Positions 32,513 to 42,138 of a stretch of DNA of 64,000 nt are shown piece by piece. A program made the position numbers and the translations under genes. The notes beneath the pieces are model-generated. The model was not told the origin of the DNA. It saw nothing but the letters and a program-made list of their open reading frames with translations, and did no database searches. The first letter of the stretch is position 1, and each line of letters starts with the position of its first letter. Source of the stretch: Pedobacter indicus. GTDB lineage: Bacteria > Bacteroidota > Bacteroidia > Sphingobacteriales > Sphingobacteriaceae. The DNA is taken from NCBI RefSeq assembly GCF_003449035.1, contig NZ_QRGB01000001.1:2480001-2544000 (forward strand), given 5' to 3'.

Positions 32513-35500
32513 ATGAAAATCAGAAACGAAGAACGACAGTTTACACAAGTTAAAACATTGACACATCAAGGCTATACTTTTATATTTGCCACTGCACCCG
32601 CAGAGATTAACGGAATTACATTTGATGAGGTTTATTGGTGTACACTCAATCCAACGCTTGGAACAAAAAGTGACGAATCGGGCGATGAGACGGATCGAAT
32701 ATTGGATAATGATCAACTATTGGATGATTATTGGACTGCACTTACACCTCTAAATTGCGCCACGGAAACACGTGTGATCGGAATGAATCTTTTGTCCCAG
32801 GAAATACCCGGAGAAGATGATAAGCGTCGCCCCCTCACTTCAGTATCTTTGACACAAGCGAACCCTTTTGTAGTCGTATCCGATGGTGATTATGTCTATG
32901 TTTTTCGTACCACTTCGCTGGACACGGGTTATCAAGCCACATCTGGAGATAAGTTTCCAGTAGGGTTATTAGTTGACCGTTTTATTTTCCAGCGGGAGAA
33001 TGTAACTCTATCGCACGCCACAGAAACCCGGTACATACGGAGTGAAAACGCGGATGTACCTGCGTCTGATAAAGACAGTTTAGGGGGTCAAACTATGGAT
33101 GGTGAACTATTTATTGAACCTACTTTTCTTCTACCTCTTGATTTAGAACTAGCACCGGATGATGAGTTTTCAGTCGTACGGGTACCAGTTGATACAAACG
33201 CTGCAGTTTGGCATATTTTTGCTGCCAGCGGAAACAACATACTATCTTTTTCTATTCCCAGCACACTTCTGTTGCCGTTTGATGTTTCGTCCTTAAATGG
33301 ATTTAACATCTTCTCGAATAAGAACAAATTAAGTTACCCATTAATTACACCATCCGCAAAGTACCAACCGACCTACAATGATCAACAATTGACGGTAACC
33401 AATATTTCATCGACCGTGTATTACCAGCAGGAACCGGCTCAAAACAAAGACGGCGATAATTTGAGTATGATGACCAATGCAAAAGTATTTTTAACATTAT
33501 CTGGGAATAGCACAAACCTGTTGGTTGTCGACCTTGAATTAGGGATCAATGGGCGACTTGCAGGTTCCTCACCGACCGAATGGATGGATCCTAGTGCTGA
33601 ACCTAATATACTCCAACTATCTGACGCACCGTTTTTTGGTACAGCACTTGAATTAAATGGAAGGAGCGATTATATTTCGTTACCCAATACGGATGCCAGG
33701 GGAAATACCTTTGAAATATGGATCAAGCCTTATGCTGATCCAAAAGAGTATCAAAGCATCATAGAATTGCAGTTTGGCGACAATAAAAGTTGCGGTTTGT
33801 GTTTAACCGATGATCTACGTTTGGGCTTGTTCTCACTAGATAATACATCGAATAACGGGATGTACAAATCCATGATGGATAGACTTCCACCCCTACCATC
33901 TCATGTCTGGGCTCATTTGACCTTTTCTTTTAATCTTACTGCAGATGATCTAAATCTACGAGGATATTTAAACGGCTACCTCGTAGGTAGCTTTGTGATT
34001 TCCGCACCCACCAATAGACCTACACAAGTCACGGTTGGTGGTAGTTTGTCTACAAAAGCTTATTACTTTAAGGGTGCAATTAGCGAGATCCGCACATGGA
34101 ATTTAGAACCCTATGATCAAAATCTTTTCGCTTATAGAAGTATCGATGTCCTAAATCCGCCCGAAGGCGTGAACGTCCAACATAAAGACAAAATTGTAGC
34201 TGTCTTCCCCCTAAATGAAGGTAAGGGCAATGAACTATTCAATCAGATCACAGGAGGCTCTTCCGCAACTTGTTACGGCGGAAGCTGGGTTAGTGCCGCC
34301 TCTCCTAGCCGAATTAGTATGCCTCTAGCGTGTAAACGGGACAAAGGTCTCCTAGCGGTTCGTGGAACTGTGTTACCCGGGGTTCAAACTCAGGGTGCAG
34401 CTGACTTACTCGCCAGTGCAGATGGATTAATAAGAATGTCTTATTGCAGAAAAGATACTCATTGGGGCTCTCTTCATTACAGTACACGCACGCAACGTGC
34501 TCAGCTAATTTTATCATGGCAGTCAGATTCAGAAAAAGAGCTTGCTGCGAAGCTTAGGTTTATGGCACTGATTTCGGGCACAACATTTAATTTATGCTCC
34601 ATCACTATCAGCGACGACAAGAATCATAAAGGTATGATATCCATTACCATGAGCGAAGATACAACAAGTACTAAAAAAGGATTACTCGAACAGTGGACCA
34701 ACCTACCAAGAAAGGTTTCGTCGATTATAGACATCATCAATGGCCGCATACCCGATTCTATCGAACAACCGGATGCACCACGAAATTATAATTACAAAGA
34801 AAACTTGATCAGACTACTAAATGGTACACCATTCCCAGAAGAAGAATTACCTGACCGTCCGTTCCCACACGCTTCTCTTTTATTCGCCGTCTCGGCAATC
34901 TATCAATTGGATGAAGATCGCGATCAATCCCTACCGAATGAAATAACAGCGAATACATTACAATTCACTTGGCTCGCATGCTCCGATCCCCGCTGGTTGT
35001 TAGACCCTATTCCTGCAGCAGTACATCAACCTTTATTCAAATTAAGCGATGATCCAAAAGAAAAATTACAGATTGACGGAGATATAACCTTAGAGGCGTG
35101 GGCTCGTGTTCAACCGGATATAAACGGCACAATTTTATCCCAGGGAGATGGAAATTCACCCTATTTATTCGGTCTCATCAATGGCCGTTTGTATGCAAGT
35201 AAAAATAAGGGTGACCAACAGGTATGGGCGCAAAGTGTGGATGCAGTAGTAACGAAGTCAACTGGATCGTGGACTCATTTAGCCGCTTCTTATCATGCAA
35301 GTTGGGGACTACACCTACATGATGAAAGCTACATAAAATGCGGGAAGTTGCAAATCGAACCCAGAGAAGCGATAACGGTTGAAGCGTGGGTATGTCCTGA
35401 TGAAGAAAGCATAAATTCAGGTGTTACCATTCCGATCCTGTCGCAATGGTCAGAAGAAGATGAAAACAGAAAATTCAAATTGGCTATTGACCCAAAAGGC

Positions 35501-38500
35501 ATCCCCACTTTCCAAGCTTATGACGGGAAAAGGAAACACTACACTTCGACGTCAGACATCTTGCCATTAAATCCCGGGCAGTGGACTCATATTAGCGGTG
35601 TTTATCGGGCTGATGGGACGCGAAATATCTTATACTTTCCAAGTAACAAAAACTCGTATGCTGCAGTACTCGAGAACGATGGCATATCAAGGACAATGAC
35701 CATTGAAATGTGGATCCGTCCAGAGCTAAAAACCACGGACCGATCAACACTTATCTCTTGCGTTAGAAATGAGAAAGACAAATCTAATTCTTTTTTAGAA
35801 GTGGCGATAGGAACAGACGGGAAACTCAAATTATACTATTATTCAAAAAATAAAAAATTAGAAGAAATTTCCACTGGCCTGACTATTATCAATAAAAACG
35901 ATGAAAACGCTTTAGTTGATCATCACGTAGCAATCGTATTTGATTGGAAAGCAAAAATCATAACCATCTATTTAGACGGCATTCCACATGTACTACCCGC
36001 ACTTTCCATAGATCCGAACTTCGATACCACGAAAGACGCCCCTCTCTTTGGATGGCTGATAGGCAGTGCGGCCAAGAATATAGCTGACGATGAAGTCACG
36101 GAAACACAAAAGCATTATGTCGGAGGCATGTGGGACGTCCGAATGTGGACCACCTGCCGTAGCGAGCAGCAAATCATTGATCATATGAACTTCCCTGTTT
36201 CCACAGTCGAATCAGGTCTACTCGGGTATTGGAAAATGAACAATACCCCTGTCAACACAAGTACAAGTTCCGACAACGATGATTCTGATAGCACCACACA
36301 GCAAATGAACTTTAAAGTTCAACCACGCATTACCAATGCCGTTAACTCGGTTAGTGCAGAGGTTGCAGGCAGTGCATATTATACCGCAGTCAAAGTTAAA
36401 CCTAAAGTGGAATTATATGTAAATGGTCAACTTACAGTATCGAACACCTTTAGCGAATATAAAAAACCTGAAAAACTATTGACCAGTGAAGCCGCGCTAC
36501 TGATCGGTAAAAAGGATACGAACGACTCCCCCATTCTTTCCGCGATTGTAGACGATATTCGAATTTGGAATACTGCCAGATTACCAGCTCAAATTGACTA
36601 CTATCAGAAATCTCCGGTTAACAGTCCGACTGAGCGTGCAGATCTCGCCGCATACTGGAATTTTGATCAGGGAGAAGGTCTCCAGGTTCCAGATGAAACA
36701 GGCGGCAATCCCGGTAAAATTGTCGGGATACGCAACATTAATGACTCCGATATGGATGTCCCTTATTGGGTGCCTACTCCCATTACCTCCTATTGGACAT
36801 TATATGTAAACGGCCAAAAAGCTCCAATGGACACCATGGCACCGAAGATGGAAATCTCCTCGCAAGAAGCCTGGTTAGGTTCTTCAGATGGCATTAACGC
36901 ATTTAATGGTTATCTCAATGAAGTTCGATTATGGGATATCCAAAGAGATCATCGTGCCATCCAACTAAGCCTCAATCAACGCTTAATGAATGATGAAAAT
37001 GGCCTTATCGCTTACTGGCCGTGCAATGACAATCAGGGTTCAGGAATAAATCTTGATATTGCCCTATCGGATCGAACCAACAACCCATGCGATGCACATT
37101 ATGTAGAAAACAATCCTTCTCAACAGATTTGGCCTTCAACCAATGATAACAACTCGAATCTGCCATATCCCGTTCCCGTCTCAGACGATGCACAATATGC
37201 CATAAACTTCAGCAATGGAATTCAAACCCCCGCAACCGATGAAGTTATCCTGAGCTCGCCACCGGCGGTTGTTGAATTAGACGCAGCATCAGGAACGGTT
37301 CGTGTCGGTATTTGCTCAGATCCATTTTCTATACTTTTAAATACCACAAAGGAACCAGATGCGACTGAGTTGGTATATCTAGGTCAAATCCAAACCGGTG
37401 CCCGCATTGTCGGCTATATTGAAGGAGCGCCACCCTTGCCTAGTGAAAACATGGGGATAGAGCAGTCAAGTAATCCCGACAAATACTTAGGCGCATCTAG
37501 TGTCACCCTTGCGCAAGGAGACGAGGTGACATATAGCGGAATCAGCAAGTTTTCATGGGGAAGAGCCATGGATCTTGATTTTACAATCGGCGCCGGAGCA
37601 AAGGTGAAGGCGAAGGTTGAAAGCCCTGTTTCGGAAAGTGATACAGTCGAGGGACACGGGAAACATCTTGTTCATTTAAAAGCCGACGGCGATTACAATA
37701 TCCGGGCTGTTAACACTGCTCAAGTTTTTGAGAACACAAATACCAAAAGCACACTTGTCATGGCGGGGGCATTTGAACAAAACCTATATAATATTGGAAA
37801 TTTCACTAAAGATCAGCGCCAAGTGCAATCAAGAAGGATATATCGCCCTAATAATATGGGAGCTGCCATCGTCAAATCGATGGTCGCCGATTTTTATGCA
37901 ATACGATCCAAACGTACTGGAGCCACCATCGGCTACCTCCCTATACCCGATCCAAAAATCCCGATGGATATGAATGTAATTATGTTTAAGATCAATCCTG
38001 TCTATATAAAAAACGGTTCACTCGATGGGTATATCGGTTTCGATAAGGATATCCACTACAAAAATTTGAGTCTGGCAGAAAAAGGCAGTTATTACAAAGT
38101 ACAACAAGCTTATGCCACCAAAGACAAGATTAATAGAGAACAAGCTGAATACAATAATTACTTTGCAAGCTTAATGAACACTGCCCCTGACGTCCAGTTG
38201 TCAAAAAAAGACTGGCTCAACGAAATTGCCAACCGGAGCATGGTCAATACTTATGTTTGGACCGCAGACGGCGGTCTCGCGTCCTTAGAGGTCTCGGAAG
38301 GCTCGTCACGACGGGAAGCTCTAGGAATCGATTTTAATGTAAATGCGAAGTTGGGATATAAATATGAATCAGAAGCAACAGTCGGGTTTATGGCAATGAG
38401 CGGTGTAGCTGCTAGCCTTGATATACTTGGTGGGACGAAAATTCAGGGAATCCATACCTTCGCTTCTAGTGATAAGGCAACATTTGCTCTTGAATCCAAA

Positions 38501-39775
38501 GCCGATGGTGAGGGATTTCTTGGTAAATTATCTATTCCCGTGAATGGCGTTGACATTAAGGATAAAAACTGGGGTGAGAGAAATCCAATGAATGGAGATG
38601 CTAGCTATTTAGACCCTTCCTCAGACCCTCTAACACAATTACTAATAGAAAAAGGCTTGGTGACCAAAATACGGATTAGCTATTCACCGGATGTACATAC
38701 AACACAATATACCATTAGCCCTACGGAGGAAGATGGAATGTGGATCCTAGAAGATCTAGCTGGCAAATTCGATGTAAAAGTGAATGAATCCACTGCAGAT
38801 TTTACCCCTCGTGTGGAGGCTGGACAATACCCGTTTAACTTCCAAACGGCTCTTTGCCCTGGCAAAGTCTTAGGCTACCGTTTTATGAGTTACTATCTGG
38901 ATCCCGATAAAGAAAATTTTAAGGCATTGGCAAAAGCAGATGATCCGAACAATCAGATAATTGACCGAGATTGGCTAGATAATCCGGATGACCCAAATGC
39001 TGTTGCATTAAAAGATGCCTTAACCCGGTCTAACGAACCCTGGCGCGTACTTCACCGTGTCACCTACGTAAACCGGGTTCCGCCAGAAAAACAAGATACG
39101 GAGGAAGCAAGCATCAAGCATACGGTCATCCCTAATCAAAAGAAGCGGCCTGATTCCATAAGCATAGCGAGAAATGACCTCGTAATCAGACTGCTCTTAG
39201 GTTACGATGATCGTCTTAATGAATGTCTCCCGAACATCAAACACAGTGGATATCCTGCGGATATAGCTATTATTGACGAGAATATAGCATTGTTAGTAGA
39301 CTCATTACATCTGCCGAAGATTAAAAACACAAAATTGTTTAATCAACTGCATAACTACATGGTCAGCTATATCGCAACCGATGCAGAAATTTTCACTTTA
39401 ACCCAACAAGCAGAAGACTGCAGTTCATCCAAAAATGTAAACCGCAACGACAATCATGCCGACACCGATGGAGGAAAAAATGTTGGTAATGTACAGCCAA
39501 ATGGTGAATTGACCTATGATTATATCAACATTCCCAGAACAGGAAAGTACTTGATCGAGTTTAGAGTTTCCACAGATCGGGATAATATCAAAATTTCGCT
39601 ACAAATTGACGCGGATGGTGAAAAATCTACATTAAACGTGCCGAACACCAAAAGTTGGAAAAATTATGAAACTATAGGACTTGAAACTGAAATCGAAAAA
39701 GGTCAGCATAGCTTTATTATTAGTACAACAACCGGTGGATGGAATCTTGACTGGTGGAGAATAACCGCAATGTAA
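32513..39775 (+). CDS. Giant multi-LamG protein with C-terminal CBM-like domain
   Basis: 2420 residues and no N-terminal signal peptide (MKIRNEERQFTQVKTLTHQG). Repeated LamG/concanavalin-like domains are recognised by the pattern (L.L.G..(Y/D)I..P ... TxExWxxP ... W.H(L/I) ... LY.NG ... G.I.EvRxW): about 375-545, 840-940, 930-1040, 1040-1225, 1285-1390 and 1425-1510, each ending in an R-x-W motif such as EIRTWN, DVRMWT, DIRIWN, EVRLWD. A unique region of about 700 residues follows (1580-2270), rich in beta structure with QIQTGARIVGYIEGAPPLP, GLASLEVSEGSSRREALGID and PWRVLHRVTYVNRVPP. The last 100 residues (LTYDYINIPRTGKYLIEFRV to WNLDWWRITAM) look like a CBM6/35 beta-sandwich. Carbohydrate binding is likely; catalysis is not evident. 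An XRE regulator follows. Confidence 0.85.
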   Translation: MKIRNEERQFTQVKTLTHQGYTFIFATAPAEINGITFDEVYWCTLNPTLGTKSDESGDETDRILDNDQLLDDYWTALTPLNCATETRVIGMNLLSQEIPGEDDKRRPLTSVSLTQANPFVVVSDGDYVYVFRTTSLDTGYQATSGDKFPVGLLVDRFIFQRENVTLSHATETRYIRSENADVPASDKDSLGGQTMDGELFIEPTFLLPLDLELAPDDEFSVVRVPVDTNAAVWHIFAASGNNILSFSIPSTLLLPFDVSSLNGFNIFSNKNKLSYPLITPSAKYQPTYNDQQLTVTNISSTVYYQQEPAQNKDGDNLSMMTNAKVFLTLSGNSTNLLVVDLELGINGRLAGSSPTEWMDPSAEPNILQLSDAPFFGTALELNGRSDYISLPNTDARGNTFEIWIKPYADPKEYQSIIELQFGDNKSCGLCLTDDLRLGLFSLDNTSNNGMYKSMMDRLPPLPSHVWAHLTFSFNLTADDLNLRGYLNGYLVGSFVISAPTNRPTQVTVGGSLSTKAYYFKGAISEIRTWNLEPYDQNLFAYRSIDVLNPPEGVNVQHKDKIVAVFPLNEGKGNELFNQITGGSSATCYGGSWVSAASPSRISMPLACKRDKGLLAVRGTVLPGVQTQGAADLLASADGLIRMSYCRKDTHWGSLHYSTRTQRAQLILSWQSDSEKELAAKLRFMALISGTTFNLCSITISDDKNHKGMISITMSEDTTSTKKGLLEQWTNLPRKVSSIIDIINGRIPDSIEQPDAPRNYNYKENLIRLLNGTPFPEEELPDRPFPHASLLFAVSAIYQLDEDRDQSLPNEITANTLQFTWLACSDPRWLLDPIPAAVHQPLFKLSDDPKEKLQIDGDITLEAWARVQPDINGTILSQGDGNSPYLFGLINGRLYASKNKGDQQVWAQSVDAVVTKSTGSWTHLAASYHASWGLHLHDESYIKCGKLQIEPREAITVEAWVCPDEESINSGVTIPILSQWSEEDENRKFKLAIDPKGIPTFQAYDGKRKHYTSTSDILPLNPGQWTHISGVYRADGTRNILYFPSNKNSYAAVLENDGISRTMTIEMWIRPELKTTDRSTLISCVRNEKDKSNSFLEVAIGTDGKLKLYYYSKNKKLEEISTGLTIINKNDENALVDHHVAIVFDWKAKIITIYLDGIPHVLPALSIDPNFDTTKDAPLFGWLIGSAAKNIADDEVTETQKHYVGGMWDVRMWTTCRSEQQIIDHMNFPVSTVESGLLGYWKMNNTPVNTSTSSDNDDSDSTTQQMNFKVQPRITNAVNSVSAEVAGSAYYTAVKVKPKVELYVNGQLTVSNTFSEYKKPEKLLTSEAALLIGKKDTNDSPILSAIVDDIRIWNTARLPAQIDYYQKSPVNSPTERADLAAYWNFDQGEGLQVPDETGGNPGKIVGIRNINDSDMDVPYWVPTPITSYWTLYVNGQKAPMDTMAPKMEISSQEAWLGSSDGINAFNGYLNEVRLWDIQRDHRAIQLSLNQRLMNDENGLIAYWPCNDNQGSGINLDIALSDRTNNPCDAHYVENNPSQQIWPSTNDNNSNLPYPVPVSDDAQYAINFSNGIQTPATDEVILSSPPAVVELDAASGTVRVGICSDPFSILLNTTKEPDATELVYLGQIQTGARIVGYIEGAPPLPSENMGIEQSSNPDKYLGASSVTLAQGDEVTYSGISKFSWGRAMDLDFTIGAGAKVKAKVESPVSESDTVEGHGKHLVHLKADGDYNIRAVNTAQVFENTNTKSTLVMAGAFEQNLYNIGNFTKDQRQVQSRRIYRPNNMGAAIVKSMVADFYAIRSKRTGATIGYLPIPDPKIPMDMNVIMFKINPVYIKNGSLDGYIGFDKDIHYKNLSLAEKGSYYKVQQAYATKDKINREQAEYNNYFASLMNTAPDVQLSKKDWLNEIANRSMVNTYVWTADGGLASLEVSEGSSRREALGIDFNVNAKLGYKYESEATVGFMAMSGVAASLDILGGTKIQGIHTFASSDKATFALESKADGEGFLGKLSIPVNGVDIKDKNWGERNPMNGDASYLDPSSDPLTQLLIEKGLVTKIRISYSPDVHTTQYTISPTEEDGMWILEDLAGKFDVKVNESTADFTPRVEAGQYPFNFQTALCPGKVLGYRFMSYYLDPDKENFKALAKADDPNNQIIDRDWLDNPDDPNAVALKDALTRSNEPWRVLHRVTYVNRVPPEKQDTEEASIKHTVIPNQKKRPDSISIARNDLVIRLLLGYDDRLNECLPNIKHSGYPADIAIIDENIALLVDSLHLPKIKNTKLFNQLHNYMVSYIATDAEIFTLTQQAEDCSSSKNVNRNDNHADTDGGKNVGNVQPNGELTYDYINIPRTGKYLIEFRVSTDRDNIKISLQIDADGEKSTLNVPNTKSWKNYETIGLETEIEKGQHSFIISTTTGGWNLDWWRITAM

Positions 39776-39854
39776 AGAACACAATAAATTCATTATATTT
39801 ACAGTCTAACAGCAAATTTATTAATAAGCATTTAACAAACATCTGAATAGAACT

Positions 39855-40304
39855 ATGGATACTTTTTTTGATGAGAGAAAAACCAAACCGCATATAGGTT
39901 ATAACCTACGTCGGATTCGTGAAATCATTGGCATGAAGCAAGACGTGTTAGGCATGAGCATCAAGAACCCAATTAAACAGCAGACTGTTTCTAAATGGGA
40001 AAATGCAGAAACTATTCCAGATGACCTATTAGAAGAATTTGCGGACGCATTGGGTGTAACGCCAGAGTTTATTAAAAACTTTAACGAGGAAAAAGCAATC
40101 TATAATATTCAGAATAATAGAGATCACTCGACAAATCATCAGAATTACCAACCGAATATTACTTATGAGCCTGTTGAGAAAGTTGTCGAGGTTTTCGAAA
40201 AGTTTATTGCAAATGACAAAGAAAGAAGCGACTTGATAGTTAATCTAAATAAAGCTGTGATTAGTCTGGCAGAAGAGGTAAAAAAGCTTAAAGCTGAGAA
40301 GTAA
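39855..40304 (+). CDS. XRE-family regulator with C-terminal coiled coil
   Basis: 149 residues. A helix-turn-helix of the XRE/Cro type occupies about 15-75 (IGYNLRRIREIIGMKQDVLG, QQTVSKWENAETIPDDLLEEFADALGVTPEFIKNF). The end is a coiled coil (DLIVNLNKAVISLAEEVKKLKAEK) suitable for oligomerisation. It starts 79 bases after the giant LamG gene on the same strand, so it may be co-transcribed and could control it. A strong terminator follows at 40372. Confidence 0.87.
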   Translation: MDTFFDERKTKPHIGYNLRRIREIIGMKQDVLGMSIKNPIKQQTVSKWENAETIPDDLLEEFADALGVTPEFIKNFNEEKAIYNIQNNRDHSTNHQNYQPNITYEPVEKVVEVFEKFIANDKERSDLIVNLNKAVISLAEEVKKLKAEK

Positions 40305-40409
40305 TACCTGGCATAGTTTCGGTCCTAAACCTTTTAAAACTTTGGAGTACAATCGCTCCGAACCTGAACCTAAAAATCCCACTCGACAATGTCGAGTGGG
40401 ATTTTTTTT
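40305..40409 (+). ncRNA. Structured 3' element or small RNA related to 8508-8614
   Basis: After the XRE stop comes a small GGAG/CTCC stem (about 40344-40359), the box TCCGAACCTGAAC (40357-40369) and a terminator hairpin of 16 bp (AAAAATCCCACTCGAC, loop AAT) followed by T8 (40372-40409). The box plus terminator arm is the same as in the candidate RNA at 8548-8573 except for two bases. It may be an sRNA released from the 3' end of the XRE transcript, or a repeated terminator module. Confidence 0.45.
40372..40409 (+). terminator. Strong intrinsic terminator after the XRE gene
   Basis: Perfect 16-bp stem, three-base loop AAT (40388-40390), T8 run. This is the clearest terminator in the window. 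Confidence 0.9.
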
Positions 40410-40612
40410 ATTAAAACAAACATCCTGAAAAAAGATGCTGTAGACGAATATAGCCCAAACAATTGATATAACAAATAAACTCTATCCCTTGCCTTCGTTT
40501 GATAGGTCATTTCACGAGCAAGGGGGAATGATGGCTCGTGTGCATAACGAAAGTTAATTTATTAACCGTATTTTTACCCGCTAGTTATAAATCATCACAA
40601 CTGACGTTTGTA

Positions 40613-41716
40613 ATGAAGCGTATTTCTGCTTTTTTGTTGATTCTGCTGTGCGCAAACTTTGTTTACGCTCAGGAACAAAGAAACAGTCTGGAGTTTAGCC
40701 CTGAGATCAGCTTAGCTACTTTTTCAGATGGTGGGGATAAACTGTCGGGAACGGTTTTAGGAGGTGAATTGATCTATCATATCAGTACTGAAGGCAGCAA
40801 CCGTCCTTGGATCACCGGTTTGAATATCAGCAGCATTGACATTATTCTGAATTACAAAAACAACAACAAGCTGTCCATAAATAACGAGCCACCCGGAAAG
40901 TTTGGGGACTCCTTTGCATTGATGAGCGCGGTGAGCGTTCCTATTGTGAAAGGCCAAAATACCGGCCTCTATTTCTCTCCGCGGATCGGGCTAGCCTATG
41001 CCGGTCAAACCTGGTTCACCAACGAAAACCAATTTATTGCTGGTCACTTAAATTTCGCGCTGGGAGCGTCTTTAAAAATGAACAGCCGTATCTCTGATAA
41101 TCTGGCACTATCGGCAGGTATCGACGTCTTCCATTATTCCAATGCAGCCTTACGGGTACCCAATAAAGGGATCAATAGTATCAATGCAGATTTGGGGTTA
41201 ATCCATTATTTAAACCCTCGAAAAACGTCTCTTGAGAAGACAGATCATGCGCCTTACTTCGAATCAGGGTATAAGACCCATAGTTTTGACCTAGGTATTA
41301 ATATCGGTCGGCGTGGTGTTTATAAAAGCAAGGACGGCTTAACAAAAACCGGGCTGTACGCTGGTTACAACTATCGCTTCAATCAGGTCTTTGGCTTAAG
41401 TTTTGGTGTAGACGCAGTTTACTACCATTCTATTTATGATGCAAACCGACACGCGGAAACCTATCAATTTTACGCGACGTCTTTCAAACGGTGGAGAGCA
41501 GGAATCGGCTTAGGCCCCGATCTATGGATGGGCCGACTGGGCTTTTCATTCAAATATGGGTATTACCTTTATTACGACAGCCTATTACCTGTCAATACCT
41601 ACTGGACAGCGAATATAAAATATCAGTTAACTAACTGGGCAGCTATTCAAGCTAAAACTTACTTTCATCAAGCTCAGGCTGATTTTGTGGGGTTTGGGGT
41701 GGTGTTGACACGTTAG
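40613..41716 (+). CDS. PagL-like acyloxyacyl hydrolase, outer membrane
   Basis: About 367 residues from the ATG at 40613, which begins a signal peptide (MKRISAFLLILLCANFVYAQ); the upstream in-frame ATG at 40538 would add 25 residues without improving the leader. The sequence is an outer-membrane beta-barrel. The motif FHYSNAALRVPNKGIN (about 172-187) matches the PagL lipid A 3-O-deacylase active site, where His and Ser of HxSN act with a Glu. Members of Bacteroidota are longer than PagL itself (about 170 residues); a second barrel-like half (SFDLGINIGRRGVYKSKDGL onward) accounts for the length. It would trim lipid A acyl chains. Catalytic Glu not located with certainty. Confidence 0.75.
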   Translation: MKRISAFLLILLCANFVYAQEQRNSLEFSPEISLATFSDGGDKLSGTVLGGELIYHISTEGSNRPWITGLNISSIDIILNYKNNNKLSINNEPPGKFGDSFALMSAVSVPIVKGQNTGLYFSPRIGLAYAGQTWFTNENQFIAGHLNFALGASLKMNSRISDNLALSAGIDVFHYSNAALRVPNKGINSINADLGLIHYLNPRKTSLEKTDHAPYFESGYKTHSFDLGINIGRRGVYKSKDGLTKTGLYAGYNYRFNQVFGLSFGVDAVYYHSIYDANRHAETYQFYATSFKRWRAGIGLGPDLWMGRLGFSFKYGYYLYYDSLLPVNTYWTANIKYQLTNWAAIQAKTYFHQAQADFVGFGVVLTR

Positions 41717-41806
41717 AAGTTATAAAACCCATCACTCCATGTAAGCTTCCCCGAAAAGAAGACTGTTAGGTAATAGAAAAATGATTTATAACTTTAACAG
41801 TGTATT

Positions 41807-42073
41807 ATGAAAAGAAAACGATTCAAACCAGAGGAGATCAGCAAGGTCCTAAAAGAATTTGAAGGGGGCAAAAGCGTTCAGGAGCTGACGCGCGAATACG
41901 GCATCAGTCCGGCCTCTTTCTATAAATGGCTGCAACGTTACGGCGGGATGGAGGGCAGCGAGCTGAAACGGATGAAGCAACTGGAGGAGGAGAACCTCAA
42001 GCTGAAACGTATGTATACGGAGCTGGCCCTTGATCTGGAAGTAGCCAAGGAGGTTATCGCAAAAAAGCTCTAA
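41807..42073 (+). CDS. IS3-family transposase OrfA
   Basis: 88 residues with the IS3 OrfA layout: helix-turn-helix (EEISKVLKEFEGGKSVQELT, then REYGISPASFYKWLQRYGG) followed by a leucine zipper (LKRMKQLEEENLKLKRMYTELALDL). The last codons contain A-AAA-AAG (42061-42067), a classical -1 slippery heptamer by which IS3 elements make the OrfAB fusion. OrfB is cut short, so the element cannot transpose by itself. OrfA may still bind ends of related copies elsewhere in the genome. Confidence 0.88.
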   Translation: MKRKRFKPEEISKVLKEFEGGKSVQELTREYGISPASFYKWLQRYGGMEGSELKRMKQLEEENLKLKRMYTELALDLEVAKEVIAKKL

Positions 42074-42138
42074 AGCCCTGCCAGAAGAAACAGATCGCTC
42101 AGGAGATTGTGGGCTCGGGTAAAGGCATCAACCGATCG
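41807..42138 (+). mobile_element. IS3-family remnant: orfA plus the first codons of orfB
   Basis: In the -1 frame after the slippery site the start of OrfB is readable (KKALKPCQKKQIAQEIVGSG, then KGINRS) and then stops at 42138, where sequence identity passes to a different gene on the opposite strand. The catalytic DDE domain is missing. No matching inverted repeats could be identified with confidence. Confidence 0.75.

Noticed and set aside
32513-39775. Type IX secretion cargo
   Set aside because: There is no N-terminal signal peptide and the C-terminus looks like a carbohydrate-binding sandwich rather than a sorting domain.
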